A stretch of DNA of 38,226 nt. Origin: Candidatus Gastranaerophilales bacterium (GTDB taxonomy: Bacteria > Cyanobacteriota > Vampirovibrionia > Gastranaerophilales > Gastranaerophilaceae). The position numbers and the translations under genes are program-made. The DNA is taken from positions 1 to 38,226 of the forward strand of contig CANPZB010000014.1 of the NCBI GenBank assembly GCA_947588755.1, in the 5' to 3' direction. Shown one piece after another: positions 31,509 to 37,453 of the stretch. The notes under the pieces are model-generated. The model saw only the letters and a list, made by a program, of their open reading frames with translations. It was not told the DNA's origin and made no database searches. Positions within the stretch are counted from its first letter, which is position 1; each line of letters starts with the position of its first letter.

Positions 31509-31600
31509 TGTTCCGTAGGTTCTAACCCATTTAGTTGTCGCTATTTCATTCCCGTTTGATGTCGCTATCGGTGTCGGACTTACTGTATATGTAGTTCCGT
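31221..31600 (-). other. Silent alternative tail-fibre tip B (no start codon)
   Basis: Reading the minus strand, the arm (31600-31509) is followed in frame by 95 different residues: TFPFGSSKRQNLTVGASGTT, then YVAPANGYYYLRMNAQQHNY, VSVWIPAKQGDTVAVSYNAQ and a last strand ending in EGSK. It looks like a C1q/TNF-like or other jelly-roll tip, unlike the gp53-like tip A. The open frame extends upstream beyond the arm to 31715, but that part is antisense to gene 31642 and has no ribosome site. It is expressed only after inversion. Confidence 0.85.
31509..31600 (-). repeat. Right arm of perfect 92-bp inverted repeat
   Basis: Reverse complement of 30375-30466 with no mismatch. Perfect identity at all third codon positions, while flanking tips share nothing, points to active conversion or inversion, not ancient duplication. 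Confidence 0.97.
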
Positions 31601-31641
31601 TAAAATTAAAGTTATAATAATATAAAGAAAGGATATATTTT

Positions 31642-32250
31642 ATGTTTGATTTTGAAAATCTTGAAGGAATGTCAGTTGAACCACCCGAATTTTTCGGGTT
31701 TGGTAAAATTGACAATAGCTATGGTTTTGTAGAAAATACAGACCCTAGGTACGACGAAAACACATTTATTAAGGTAACACCCGAAGAACACCAGCAACTA
31801 TTTGAAGAACAGTCCGAAGGTAAACAAATTGTTTGCTATGAAGGCAAAGTGTTTACTGCCGAACCCGACAGATACTATCTTGACGACAACGGTGAATATT
31901 TGAAACGTACTGATGAAGAACTTGCTAAATTGAAAGCAAATCAGCGCAAAACACAGTTTTTAAACACGTTTTTCAAAATCGGTGATTACGGCTATTATCG
32001 CAAAATTCCAAAAGGCTATTCAACCGCTATGGATAGTTTGAACTGTGCTATGAACGCACTTAATGCAGAAATAACGGAGTTTCCGGCAGGTACATTTATA
32101 TTCTACAAAGAACCGGATTTCACGCAACCGGAACAATGCACGGAAGATTGGCTCATAGCCAATCAAATAAAATCAGACGTAATGAGCGCTGATGAGTTCA
32201 AAAAACTCTACACTACCGCCGTAATAGCTTGGAACACAACGGAACATTAG
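31642..32250 (+). CDS. Tail-fibre chaperone-like protein A, 202 aa
   Basis: FLNTFFKIGDYGYYRKIPKG, then YSTAMDSLNCAMNALN and FPAGTFIFYKEPDF resemble fibre-assembly proteins found after fibre genes in gut phages. The N-terminal part (FDFENLEGMSVEPPEFFGFG, YDENTFIKVTPEEHQQLFEE) is typical of tail-fibre assembly domains with variable end. GAAAGGA precedes the ATG. It lies just outside the invertible segment, so it stays in place whichever tip is active. Confidence 0.65.
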   Translation: MFDFENLEGMSVEPPEFFGFGKIDNSYGFVENTDPRYDENTFIKVTPEEHQQLFEEQSEGKQIVCYEGKVFTAEPDRYYLDDNGEYLKRTDEELAKLKANQRKTQFLNTFFKIGDYGYYRKIPKGYSTAMDSLNCAMNALNAEITEFPAGTFIFYKEPDFTQPEQCTEDWLIANQIKSDVMSADEFKKLYTTAVIAWNTTEH

Positions 32251-32262
32251 GAGGGAAAATAT

Positions 32263-32508
32263 ATGAAAAAGATTATTTGTATTTTATTCATCGCCCTTTT
32301 GGGGATGCCGATTTTTGCGCAAGAGGAAACAAAGGACAATGAGCAGCTAATTGATGTTGAAAACGCAGGCGGACTGTTACTTTTCCAAAAACAACCGGCT
32401 TACGAAAAACAATGTCAGGTAATCCGTATTAAAAAAAGCGGTGGGATTACCATTATTCAAATCAACGGCAAAAGCCCGAAAGTAAAGGAAAATAAGGAAA
32501 ATGACTAA
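32263..32508 (+). CDS. Small secreted protein, 81 aa
   Basis: A signal peptide (MKKIICILFIALLGMPIFA, cut before QEET) is followed by 60 mostly polar residues (NEQLIDVENAGGLLLFQKQP; CQVIRIKKSGGITIIQING). There is no lipobox Cys. AGGAGGG precedes the ATG. It overlaps the next gene by 8 nt at the start of the lysis region. It may be an outer spanin-like or envelope protein, but no family is recognised. Confidence 0.6.
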   Translation: MKKIICILFIALLGMPIFAQEETKDNEQLIDVENAGGLLLFQKQPAYEKQCQVIRIKKSGGITIIQINGKSPKVKENKEND

Positions 32509-33004
32509 GTTTATCACTTGTGCAAGCAGAACGGAACAACTTCCCGAAAAGGGTATGTATAAACTGTTAGACAACGAATTATACCTCGATGATGATTATT
32601 TGATTTACCTTGCATGGCGAGGTTATCGCACCGATAATTTCACGTGGATAAAAAACAGCAACTGGGATATCAGATGTTCGCATGGACACGATGTCGGATG
32701 TCAATATCATCAGGTGGTCAGAGTTAATCTGACTGAATCAGAGTTATGGTCAAGCGGTTTGTTGCATTATCACAAAGGTAAAATCGTTTGCGAGGATATT
32801 CCAAAGGAATTTTTAAGCGTAATCGACATATCGGGGCATTGGATAAATAATTTATTTTACCGAATGCTACGGGATGCTGATTGCCCGAAAACTCCGAAAC
32901 ATATACAAAAATTATATCGAGCAGGAGTATCGTTTAATCTGAACTGGTTTACAACCGGTAAAGAAAAAATCGACTTAGATAATTTGTATGAGGGTGTGGC
33001 ATAA
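32501..33004 (+). CDS. Phage protein of unknown function (DUF1353-like context), 167 aa
   Basis: DDDYLIYLAWRGYRTDNFTW, CSHGHDVGCQYHQVVRVNL, DISGHWINNLFYRMLRDADC and FNLNWFTTGKEKIDLDNLYE are distinctive. The His/Asp/Cys cluster (HGHDVGCQYHQ) could bind metal, as in the short DUF1353 proteins common near phage lysis genes, but the match is not close. It overlaps its neighbours on both sides by a few bases. Confidence 0.5.
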   Translation: MTKFITCASRTEQLPEKGMYKLLDNELYLDDDYLIYLAWRGYRTDNFTWIKNSNWDIRCSHGHDVGCQYHQVVRVNLTESELWSSGLLHYHKGKIVCEDIPKEFLSVIDISGHWINNLFYRMLRDADCPKTPKHIQKLYRAGVSFNLNWFTTGKEKIDLDNLYEGVA

Positions 33005-33366
33005 TGGAAATAGGTACAAAAATTGCCCTTGTTGCACTGGGAATAACAGTTTTAAGCAATATCATCTCTATTGTAATGTATTCATCGAAACAAACAACTG
33101 CTCTTGAAGTTTTAAAGATTTCTTTTGAGGATTTCAAAAAGGGCATGGAAAAGAACTTTGAGGATTTTAAAACAGAAATAAAGGAAAAAATCAAGGAAAG
33201 CAGATTGCACACGGACGAACACATCAAACGTCTTGAAGAAAAACAAGACAAACACAATTCAGTTATTGAACGTATGGCAATTGTCGAACAATCCGTTAAA
33301 TCCGCCCACCACCGAAATGATGATGTCATTATAAGATTGCAAAATTTAGAAAGGAAAGTTCATTGA
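33004..33366 (+). CDS. Membrane-anchored coiled-coil protein (holin/spanin-like), 120 aa
   Basis: One N-terminal transmembrane segment (IALVALGITVLSNIISIVMY, about residues 7-26) followed by a long charged coiled coil (SFEDFKKGMEKNFEDFKTEI, then HIKRLEEKQDKHNSVIERMA). The topology and the position directly before the amidase fit an inner-membrane lysis protein, either spanin-like or XhlA-like. It is not a typical holin with two or three membrane segments. Its TGA overlaps the TTG start of the amidase. Confidence 0.6.
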   Translation: MEIGTKIALVALGITVLSNIISIVMYSSKQTTALEVLKISFEDFKKGMEKNFEDFKTEIKEKIKESRLHTDEHIKRLEEKQDKHNSVIERMAIVEQSVKSAHHRNDDVIIRLQNLERKVH

Positions 33367-33830
33367 TAAAATATGTTATTGGACACTGGACAGGTGGAAT
33401 GCACCGTCCTAACAAGATAGACTTATCCAGCTACCAGCTCTTAATCGATTCAGACGGTAAACGTTATAACGGATTAGCTCCCGGCACAACATCGTCAACA
33501 GGCGGCATGAACTCAATTACATACAATATTTCTTGTTGCGGCGGTCTTTCAACTTCACCTATTACTAAAATACAGATTGAAGCGTTTTACAAAGCCTGCG
33601 CCGAAATTCTAAAAAAATATAATTTGACTCCGGATAAATTTTATACACACGCAGAGATAGGACAAATGTGCACAGACGGAACTATAACAAAGTTATTACC
33701 ATACAACCAGTGGTTATACCAAAACAAAGGCAAAATTGACTTGACTAAGTTACCTGATATAAACGGCACACCTGCTACTACTGGTAATTTTATCAGACAT
33801 AAAATTTTATGGTATTATGAGCGTCTTTAG
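33363..33830 (+). CDS. Endolysin: N-acetylmuramoyl-L-alanine amidase (Amidase_2), 155 aa
   Basis: TTG start with GAAAGG eight bases before. Amidase_2/PGRP motifs: VIGHWTGG with the first zinc His (His8), YNISCCGG, and KFYTHAEIG with the second His (His96). The third ligand is probably Cys103 (QMCTDGT), as in T7 lysozyme-type enzymes. No signal peptide, so it needs a membrane partner for release. It cuts the bond between muramic acid and the stem peptide. Confidence 0.88.
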   Translation: MIKYVIGHWTGGMHRPNKIDLSSYQLLIDSDGKRYNGLAPGTTSSTGGMNSITYNISCCGGLSTSPITKIQIEAFYKACAEILKKYNLTPDKFYTHAEIGQMCTDGTITKLLPYNQWLYQNKGKIDLTKLPDINGTPATTGNFIRHKILWYYERL

Positions 33831-33856
33831 CTTTTTTCATATAGAAACTCTTTTAT

Positions 33857-33892
33857 AACCTTGCAGTAATCTTTATTGCAAGGTTTTTTTTT
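33857..33892 (+). terminator. Terminator at end of late operon
   Basis: AACCTTGCA (33857-33865) pairs with TGCAAGGTT (33877-33885) and a T-run follows to 33892. It closes the rightward structural and lysis operon. The stop codon of the convergent gene (33875-33873) lies in its loop. Confidence 0.88.
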
Positions 33893-34580
33893 GCCCTGAA
33901 ATCATTTTTCTGACATCATCCCAGTAACTTTTAGGTACATTTTTTACACAATTTTCGAGCGATTCCTTCATCTCTCTTTGTACTCTTTCATTTTCCTTTT
34001 CATAAAAAATCCTTCTAGCCTCAATCTGTTTGTATTCTTTGATGATTTGCGCCGCACCTCCATTACGAATTATTGCGTTTATATAAGCATTCTTATTTTG
34101 AACATTTTTACTTTTTGCATATTCAATTAAATATTTTCTATCCTCTGGGTTAATTTTTTGTTCTTTTTTAGGTTCTATACATGTATTATGACTTTTTGTC
34201 ATATCTAAAATGTCATTTTGGCTTTTATAATCTGACAAATTTTCAGGCTCAAAATTTTTTAAATCTTGAGTCGGTTTTTGAACGATTTTAGACGTGAATT
34301 TGTATCTGTTTGATGATTTACATTCGACAATAATTAAACCAGCCTTAACGAGCTCCTGAACGGCTCTAATTACAGACCGCTCTGAAATCCCCGTTTTATC
34401 GGCAATTGTTTTTTGTCGAGGGAATACATCGGCTTTTGCAGGATTGTAACAACCCGATAAATACAATAATACCAATTTTGCGGTTGGTGTAACATCGAAT
34501 TGTGAAAGATTGTTAAGCAAATTGTTAGTTAACCTAAATTGCGAAAAGGCATGCCCGGCATGCTTTTTGAGTTTTTTCAT
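33873..34580 (-). CDS. Second replication initiator-like wHTH protein, 235 aa
   Basis: Start chosen at MKKLKKHAG (34580) behind AAGGGGGAG; a reading from 34604 has no ribosome site. Residues about 20-100 form a winged helix: FDVTPTAKLVLLYLSGCYNP, VFPRQKTIADKTGISERSVI, then RAVQELVKAGLIIV, as in RepA/DnaD-type plasmid and phage initiators. The C-terminal part has NAYINAIIRNGGAAQIIKEY, like the module in the initiator at 1316. The upstream region contains a possible counter-transcript RNA. It could serve plasmid-like maintenance of the prophage, while the other initiator serves lytic replication. Confidence 0.7.
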   Translation of the reverse strand: MKKLKKHAGHAFSQFRLTNNLLNNLSQFDVTPTAKLVLLYLSGCYNPAKADVFPRQKTIADKTGISERSVIRAVQELVKAGLIIVECKSSNRYKFTSKIVQKPTQDLKNFEPENLSDYKSQNDILDMTKSHNTCIEPKKEQKINPEDRKYLIEYAKSKNVQNKNAYINAIIRNGGAAQIIKEYKQIEARRIFYEKENERVQREMKESLENCVKNVPKSYWDDVRKMISGQKKTLQ

Positions 34581-34612
34581 ACGCTCCCCCTTAATTTTTT
34601 GCATACTAACCG

Positions 34613-34641
34613 TTGCCTTTTGCAGTCCTGCGTGTTATACT
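34613..34641 (+). promoter_or_regulatory. Rightward promoter opposite the leader of initiator 2
   Basis: TTGCCT (34613-34618), 17-base spacer, TATACT (34636-34641). It points away from initiator 2 and begins within its leader region. The expected start is near 34648, giving a short RNA that ends at the terminator 34673-34704. Confidence 0.5.
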
Positions 34642-34647
34642 AATTAT

Positions 34648-34704
34648 GTTTTAATAAAGTATTTATAGTATTATGACTTTTGAACTGCAAAAGTCATTTT
34701 TTTT
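34648..34704 (+). ncRNA. Candidate counter-transcript / attenuator RNA, about 57 nt
   Basis: From the predicted start to the T-run there is only an AT-rich stretch and the perfect hairpin ATGACTTTTG/CAAAAGTCAT. No ORF is present. The part 34684-34693 (ACTGCAAAAG) is also perfectly complementary to 34617-34626 (CTTTTGCAGT), so longer transcripts could fold two exclusive ways. Plasmid initiators are often controlled by such antisense RNAs; this assignment is inferred. Confidence 0.45.
34673..34704 (+). terminator. Strong terminator in the initiator 2 / HTH gene interval
   Basis: ATGACTTTTG (34673-34682), loop AACTG, CAAAAGTCAT (34688-34697), eight Ts. No gene lies upstream on the plus strand, so it must end a non-coding RNA or act as an attenuator before the gene at 34822. 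Confidence 0.8.
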
Positions 34705-34757
34705 ATTTTATTTTTACTTGATTAATAATAGCAAGCATGCTAAATTAAAGTCAAGCC

Positions 34758-35160
34758 TTATTAATAACGGTTATCATCCTTGTTATTAAAGGTTTATAAA
34801 CATTATAAAGGGGTTAAAATTATGGAAAAAGAATTAAAAATCGCAGAATTAGCAAGCATTTTGGGAGTATCAATACCGACAACTTGGAATCGGATACGTA
34901 AAGACGGGTTAAAAACCGTTAAGAAACTTGATGAAAACCGCAAAGAAATAACTTATGTAATAGTTTCGGATGATTACGCAGAAAAGTATATTAACAACGT
35001 TATTAATAACGTTAATAATGTTGTTAATAACGGTAATTATGAAGATTTATTAACCGTTAATAACGATAATAATGTTAATAATAACCCCTTAAACACTCAA
35101 ATGCAGGGTCTTTCAGCCGTTGAAGTGTTCGACCGTTTAACAAATATTAATAACCGTTAT
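34758..35160. repeat. Iteron-like TTAATAAC-(C/G)GTTA repeats
   Basis: A partly palindromic element recurs: ttattaataacggttat (34758-34774, non-coding), gttattaataacgttaat (34999-35016), gttaataacggtaatta (35023-35039), ttattaaccgttaataac (35048-35065) and attaataaccgttat (35146-35160). Four copies lie in the gene and code for Asn/Val runs, but the first is in the promoter region. This suggests binding sites for the HTH protein or for an initiator. Confidence 0.55.
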
Positions 35161-35427
35161 AATGAAGAATTAAAAACTCTTAATAAAGACTTAGTGGATG
35201 CCAAAAGTAAATTACTGCTTTTAGAGGATAAAGCTAATCGTGAAGGATTTTATGTGAACGAAATAAACGAATTGAAAAAAGATAATAAAAAACTTTCAAC
35301 TTGCATGACAATTTTAATAATTTTTGTAATATTTTTATTAATAGTAATTTTATTTTTGAGCTTTAATTTTTCCAATTCGGATTTAAAAACAGATAAAACC
35401 CCTTCGATTCAAATCGAAAATAACTAA
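34822..35427 (+). CDS. HTH protein with Asn-rich linker, coiled coil and C-terminal membrane anchor, 201 aa
   Basis: Start at MEKELKIAELASILGVSIPT behind AAAGGGG; a reading from 34780 is only upstream sequence. Residues 1-60 are a winged or MerR-like HTH (ELASILGVSIPTTWNRIRKD), then an Asn-rich repeat region (NNVINNVNNVVNN), a coiled coil (NEELKTLNKDLVDAKSKLLL, LEDKANREGFYVNEINELKK) and a membrane segment (MTILIIFVIFLLIVILFLSF) near the end. DNA binding plus membrane anchoring would fit partition, segregation or membrane tethering of an episome. The function is unknown. I recall similar proteins from gut Gastranaerophilales, not verified. Confidence 0.6.
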   Translation: MEKELKIAELASILGVSIPTTWNRIRKDGLKTVKKLDENRKEITYVIVSDDYAEKYINNVINNVNNVVNNGNYEDLLTVNNDNNVNNNPLNTQMQGLSAVEVFDRLTNINNRYNEELKTLNKDLVDAKSKLLLLEDKANREGFYVNEINELKKDNKKLSTCMTILIIFVIFLLIVILFLSFNFSNSDLKTDKTPSIQIENN

Positions 35428-35482
35428 GTGAATTTTCATCAAATTTTTTAGGGTCTGTAAAGACAATAATTTCGACCCGATT

Positions 35483-35510
35483 TTGTAACAATTCGTTACA
35501 TACCTATAAT
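35483..35510 (+). promoter_or_regulatory. Rightward promoter with inverted-repeat operator
   Basis: TTGTAA (35483-35488), 16-base spacer, perfect TATAAT (35505-35510). The spacer carries an inverted repeat TGTAAC-aattc-GTTACA (35484-35500). It points into the antisense of the GerE-type gene (35528-35740); no plus-strand gene follows. It may make an antisense RNA. The gap 35428-35482 holds a GGGTC/GACCC hairpin only. Confidence 0.5.
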
Positions 35511-35527
35511 AATAATTATGTAAAAAG

Positions 35528-35740
35528 TTAGCAAGGAAACTCCACATCATCAAATGTTATAATTCCTTTTTTTAACCCTATTAAAATTGCTTGTAATCTT
35601 GTGCCACATTTTAATTTATCGCAAATGTGATGTACATGGTCTTTTACCGTTCTCGGTGATATAATCAGTTTATTTGCGATTTGCTCATTTGTTAAGCATA
35701 ATAAAGGCAACACTTCACGTTCACGTTTAGTCAATAACAT
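35528..35740 (-). CDS. LuxR/GerE-type single-domain regulator, 70 aa
   Basis: MLLTKREREVLPLLCLTNEQ, then IANKLIISPRTVKDHVHHIC, DKLKCGTRLQAILIGLKKG: the full GerE HTH with the TxREREVL start, the IAxKLxISxRTVKxHV recognition helix and the KLKxxxRxQA end. There is no receiver or ligand domain, so it acts as a free DNA-binding protein. GGGAGC precedes the ATG. It is the last gene of a leftward group after the methyltransferase. It may control late or host genes. Confidence 0.88.
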   Translation of the reverse strand: MLLTKREREVLPLLCLTNEQIANKLIISPRTVKDHVHHICDKLKCGTRLQAILIGLKKGIITFDDVEFPC

Positions 35741-35769
35741 ACTTTTTGCTCCCTCTCTGTCTGAAATGT

Positions 35770-35793
35770 TTAAAATAAGCTGATTCCGCTCAT
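35770..35793 (-). CDS. Possible 7-residue leader peptide
   Basis: GAAAGG five bases before ATG (35793-35791), then SGISLF and TAA. It lies between the methyltransferase tail and the GerE gene. The ribosome site is as good as those of real genes here, so it could be a leader peptide, but seven codons may be chance. Confidence 0.2.
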   Translation of the reverse strand: MSGISLF

Positions 35794-35803
35794 TTTATCC
35801 TTT

Positions 35804-36649
35804 CTACCTTTCTAAAAAACTAAATATATATGTAATCACATCCACAGTCCAACCATTACCAATAACTCCGGCAGCTATGTTACGGTTTAAAATTTTCGTA
35901 TATCCTTCGGGCAAAGTTTGAAGTCGCTCAAGCTCCGTTTAATTAAGATGTCGGCAAGAATAACGGTCGTTTAAATCCTCAAAAACAAGCGTGAACATCC
36001 CCGTCGTTTCGTATCGGCGAAGCATTTTAATTTTATTGCTATAAGGACGGCTCTCGCTTTCCTTGATACAACGAGCTTTTAATCTATCGGCATAACCGCT
36101 TGTTAAAATATCTTGTAAATAAATTTTTTTATCTTTTGGTTGTGGAATTGCACAAGTCGGAAAACCAAAAAGATTATAATTTTTTTCGCCAATATTCGTC
36201 CAATAAAAACGATTCCGTAATTGAGCCGAAACAAGATCCGAATTGATATTCACGGGATAAATTCCAAGAGCTTGGGAAATTATTTCATAATCAGCAGGCG
36301 GCATTTCAACATTTTCAAATAAAAAATATTTTGGTTTTAATTCCTTCAACGCCCGGACGTATTCCCAAAACAAAGAACTTTTTGACCCTTTTAAACCGGG
36401 GCGTTTGGAATGTGCCTGCGATAAATCTTGACAAGGACTTCCACCGATTAGCAAGTCAATTTCTTCAAACTGCTTGAAATCTATATCTTTTACATCCCCT
36501 AATTGTATAGTATTAGGAAAGTTATGTTGAGTTACTTTTATTGCATATTTATCAATTTCACTTGAATAATATTTGTCAACTTTTATTCCAGCTCTTTTTA
36601 AAGCAAGTTGTCCACAACTTATTCCGTCAAATAAACTTAGTATATTCAT
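35804..36649 (-). pseudogene. C5-cytosine DNA methyltransferase interrupted by in-frame TAA
   Basis: The ORF 36649-35939 (236 aa) has motif I (SLFDGISCGQLALKRAG), motif IV with the catalytic Cys (IGGSPCQDLS), motif VI (YFLFENVEMP) and motif VIII (QLRNRFYWTNIG), and ends SCRHLN. Right after the TAA (35941-35939) the same frame continues for 44 codons: TELERLQTLPEGYTKILNRN, then IAAGVIGNGWTVDVI, which are motifs IX and X. In intact enzymes the break point reads LNQTELERLQ, so one C-to-T change (CAA to TAA) explains it. Motif X is needed for cofactor binding, so the short form is probably inactive unless readthrough occurs. Confidence 0.85.
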
Positions 36650-36729
36650 TATTTCCCTCTTGTTTCATGTTATAATATTAATAGCTCGTTTACCATTCGT
36701 AAGATATTAGTATAGAAAGAGCGTCGAAT

Positions 36730-36757
36730 CCGCCTTTTTTAAGGCGGTTTCTGCTTT
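36730..36757 (+). terminator. Plus-strand terminator-like hairpin opposite the minus operon
   Basis: CCGCCTT (36730-36736) pairs with AAGGCGG (36741-36747) around TTTT, followed by a T-rich stretch. It lies between the 29-aa gene and the methyltransferase, but functions on the plus strand, where no gene precedes. TATAAT at 36671-36676 could start a small RNA of about 75 nt. On the minus strand no T-run follows. Confidence 0.5.
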
Positions 36758-36765
36758 TATATAAT

Positions 36766-36855
36766 TCATTCTCCCCCTACCATTTTGTTAGCGTCAACAA
36801 AATGGTCTTTACTTCTATAAGGCATTTTAGATATTAAATACTCAATACTAGCCAT
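36766..36855 (-). CDS. Very small protein, 29 aa
   Basis: MASIEYLISKMPYRSKDHFV and a short end ANKMVGGE. GGAG lies four bases before the ATG, and the start overlaps the preceding stop by 8 nt, so it is coupled to the 61-aa gene. A longer frame to 36972 is a shadow of that gene. No family known. Confidence 0.45.
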   Translation of the reverse strand: MASIEYLISKMPYRSKDHFVDANKMVGGE

Positions 36856-37033
36856 TTTTCTCCTCGCTTTTAAGGTATTCAATAATACCGCTGATGCAAT
36901 TATCATCGCAATTATCTTCAATGTGTCTTTGACAAATTGCACAAGCCCCTCGGCATTCGCCGTCATTATCAATTGCTACCACATAAGCAAAATCCTCTAT
37001 CGATAAAGATTTTAATATGTCAAACCGATTCAT
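36848..37033 (-). CDS. Small Cys-rich protein, 61 aa
   Basis: MNRFDILKSLSIEDFAYVVA, then CRGACAICQRHIEDNCDDNC and a helix. Five Cys and one His suggest a zinc site. GAGGTG before the ATG. It overlaps the upstream 116-aa gene by 14 nt. Similar short proteins starting MNRFxLLKSLS are common in gut phages, from memory; their function is unknown. Confidence 0.6.
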   Translation of the reverse strand: MNRFDILKSLSIEDFAYVVAIDNDGECRGACAICQRHIEDNCDDNCISGIIEYLKSEEKNG

Positions 37034-37370
37034 TTCCCACCTCGTTTATTATTTGTTTTATTTTTATCAAACTTTCGCAAACATAATCTTCATCAAGGTC
37101 GCAACCATCTGTATTATACCAACCACAATTATCACATAAATCATTGAGTAAATCTTTATTAATAATTTTTATATCATTTATGCACGCTTCATACTTCTCA
37201 CATTTCTGCTCTTTTCTTTTAAGCTGCTTATAGTGACAGTTTGGACTTATATTACATTTGGCTTCACTAAAAGGTATATTTGTAAAAAGATAATTTGCTA
37301 TACAAGTTTGGTTCTTATAGTGAATACACCCGCTCACATCAACGCCGTTTATTATTATTGGTTCTGCCAT
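37020..37370 (-). CDS. Cys-rich phage protein, 116 aa
   Basis: GVDVSGCIHYKNQTCIANYL, then FSEAKCNISPNCHYKQLKRK, KCEKYEACIND and DLCDNCGWYNTDGCDLDEDY. The N-terminal block C..Y...C......C.....C.YKQL(K/A)RKEQxCE is a recurring gut-phage motif in my memory, with a likely metal site or disulfides. The rest is a coiled coil plus a second Cys cluster. The 83 bp upstream (37371-37453) before the LRR gene show no clear signal. Confidence 0.6.
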   Translation of the reverse strand: MAEPIIINGVDVSGCIHYKNQTCIANYLFTNIPFSEAKCNISPNCHYKQLKRKEQKCEKYEACINDIKIINKDLLNDLCDNCGWYNTDGCDLDEDYVCESLIKIKQIINEVGNESV

Positions 37371-37453
37371 TCCTCTACCTCGCTTTCTAGCAATTGTTTG
37401 CCTCTCTGATTGATTGTTTGATTTCTTCCATCTAAAACTCCATTCTTTTATGT

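Noticed and set aside
31601-31715. Upstream extension of the silent fibre tip as a real N-terminus
   Set aside because: It is antisense to the 202-aa gene, has no ribosome site, and lies outside the inverted repeat; similarity to the fibre begins only at the arm.
35939-35941. Stop-codon reassignment (TAA read as Gln)
   Set aside because: TAA ends many well-defined genes here, including structural ones, so a different code is not supported. A point mutation is simpler.
36715-36750. tRNA fragment (gtcgaatcc resembles a T-loop)
   Set aside because: The flanking stem has only three pairs, and no anticodon or acceptor stem can be drawn. It is explained by the GC hairpin.
36766-36972. 68-aa minus-strand ORF
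   Set aside because: Its first 39 codons overlap the Cys-rich 61-aa gene in another frame and lack a ribosome site. Only the last 29 codons, with their own GGAG, are kept.
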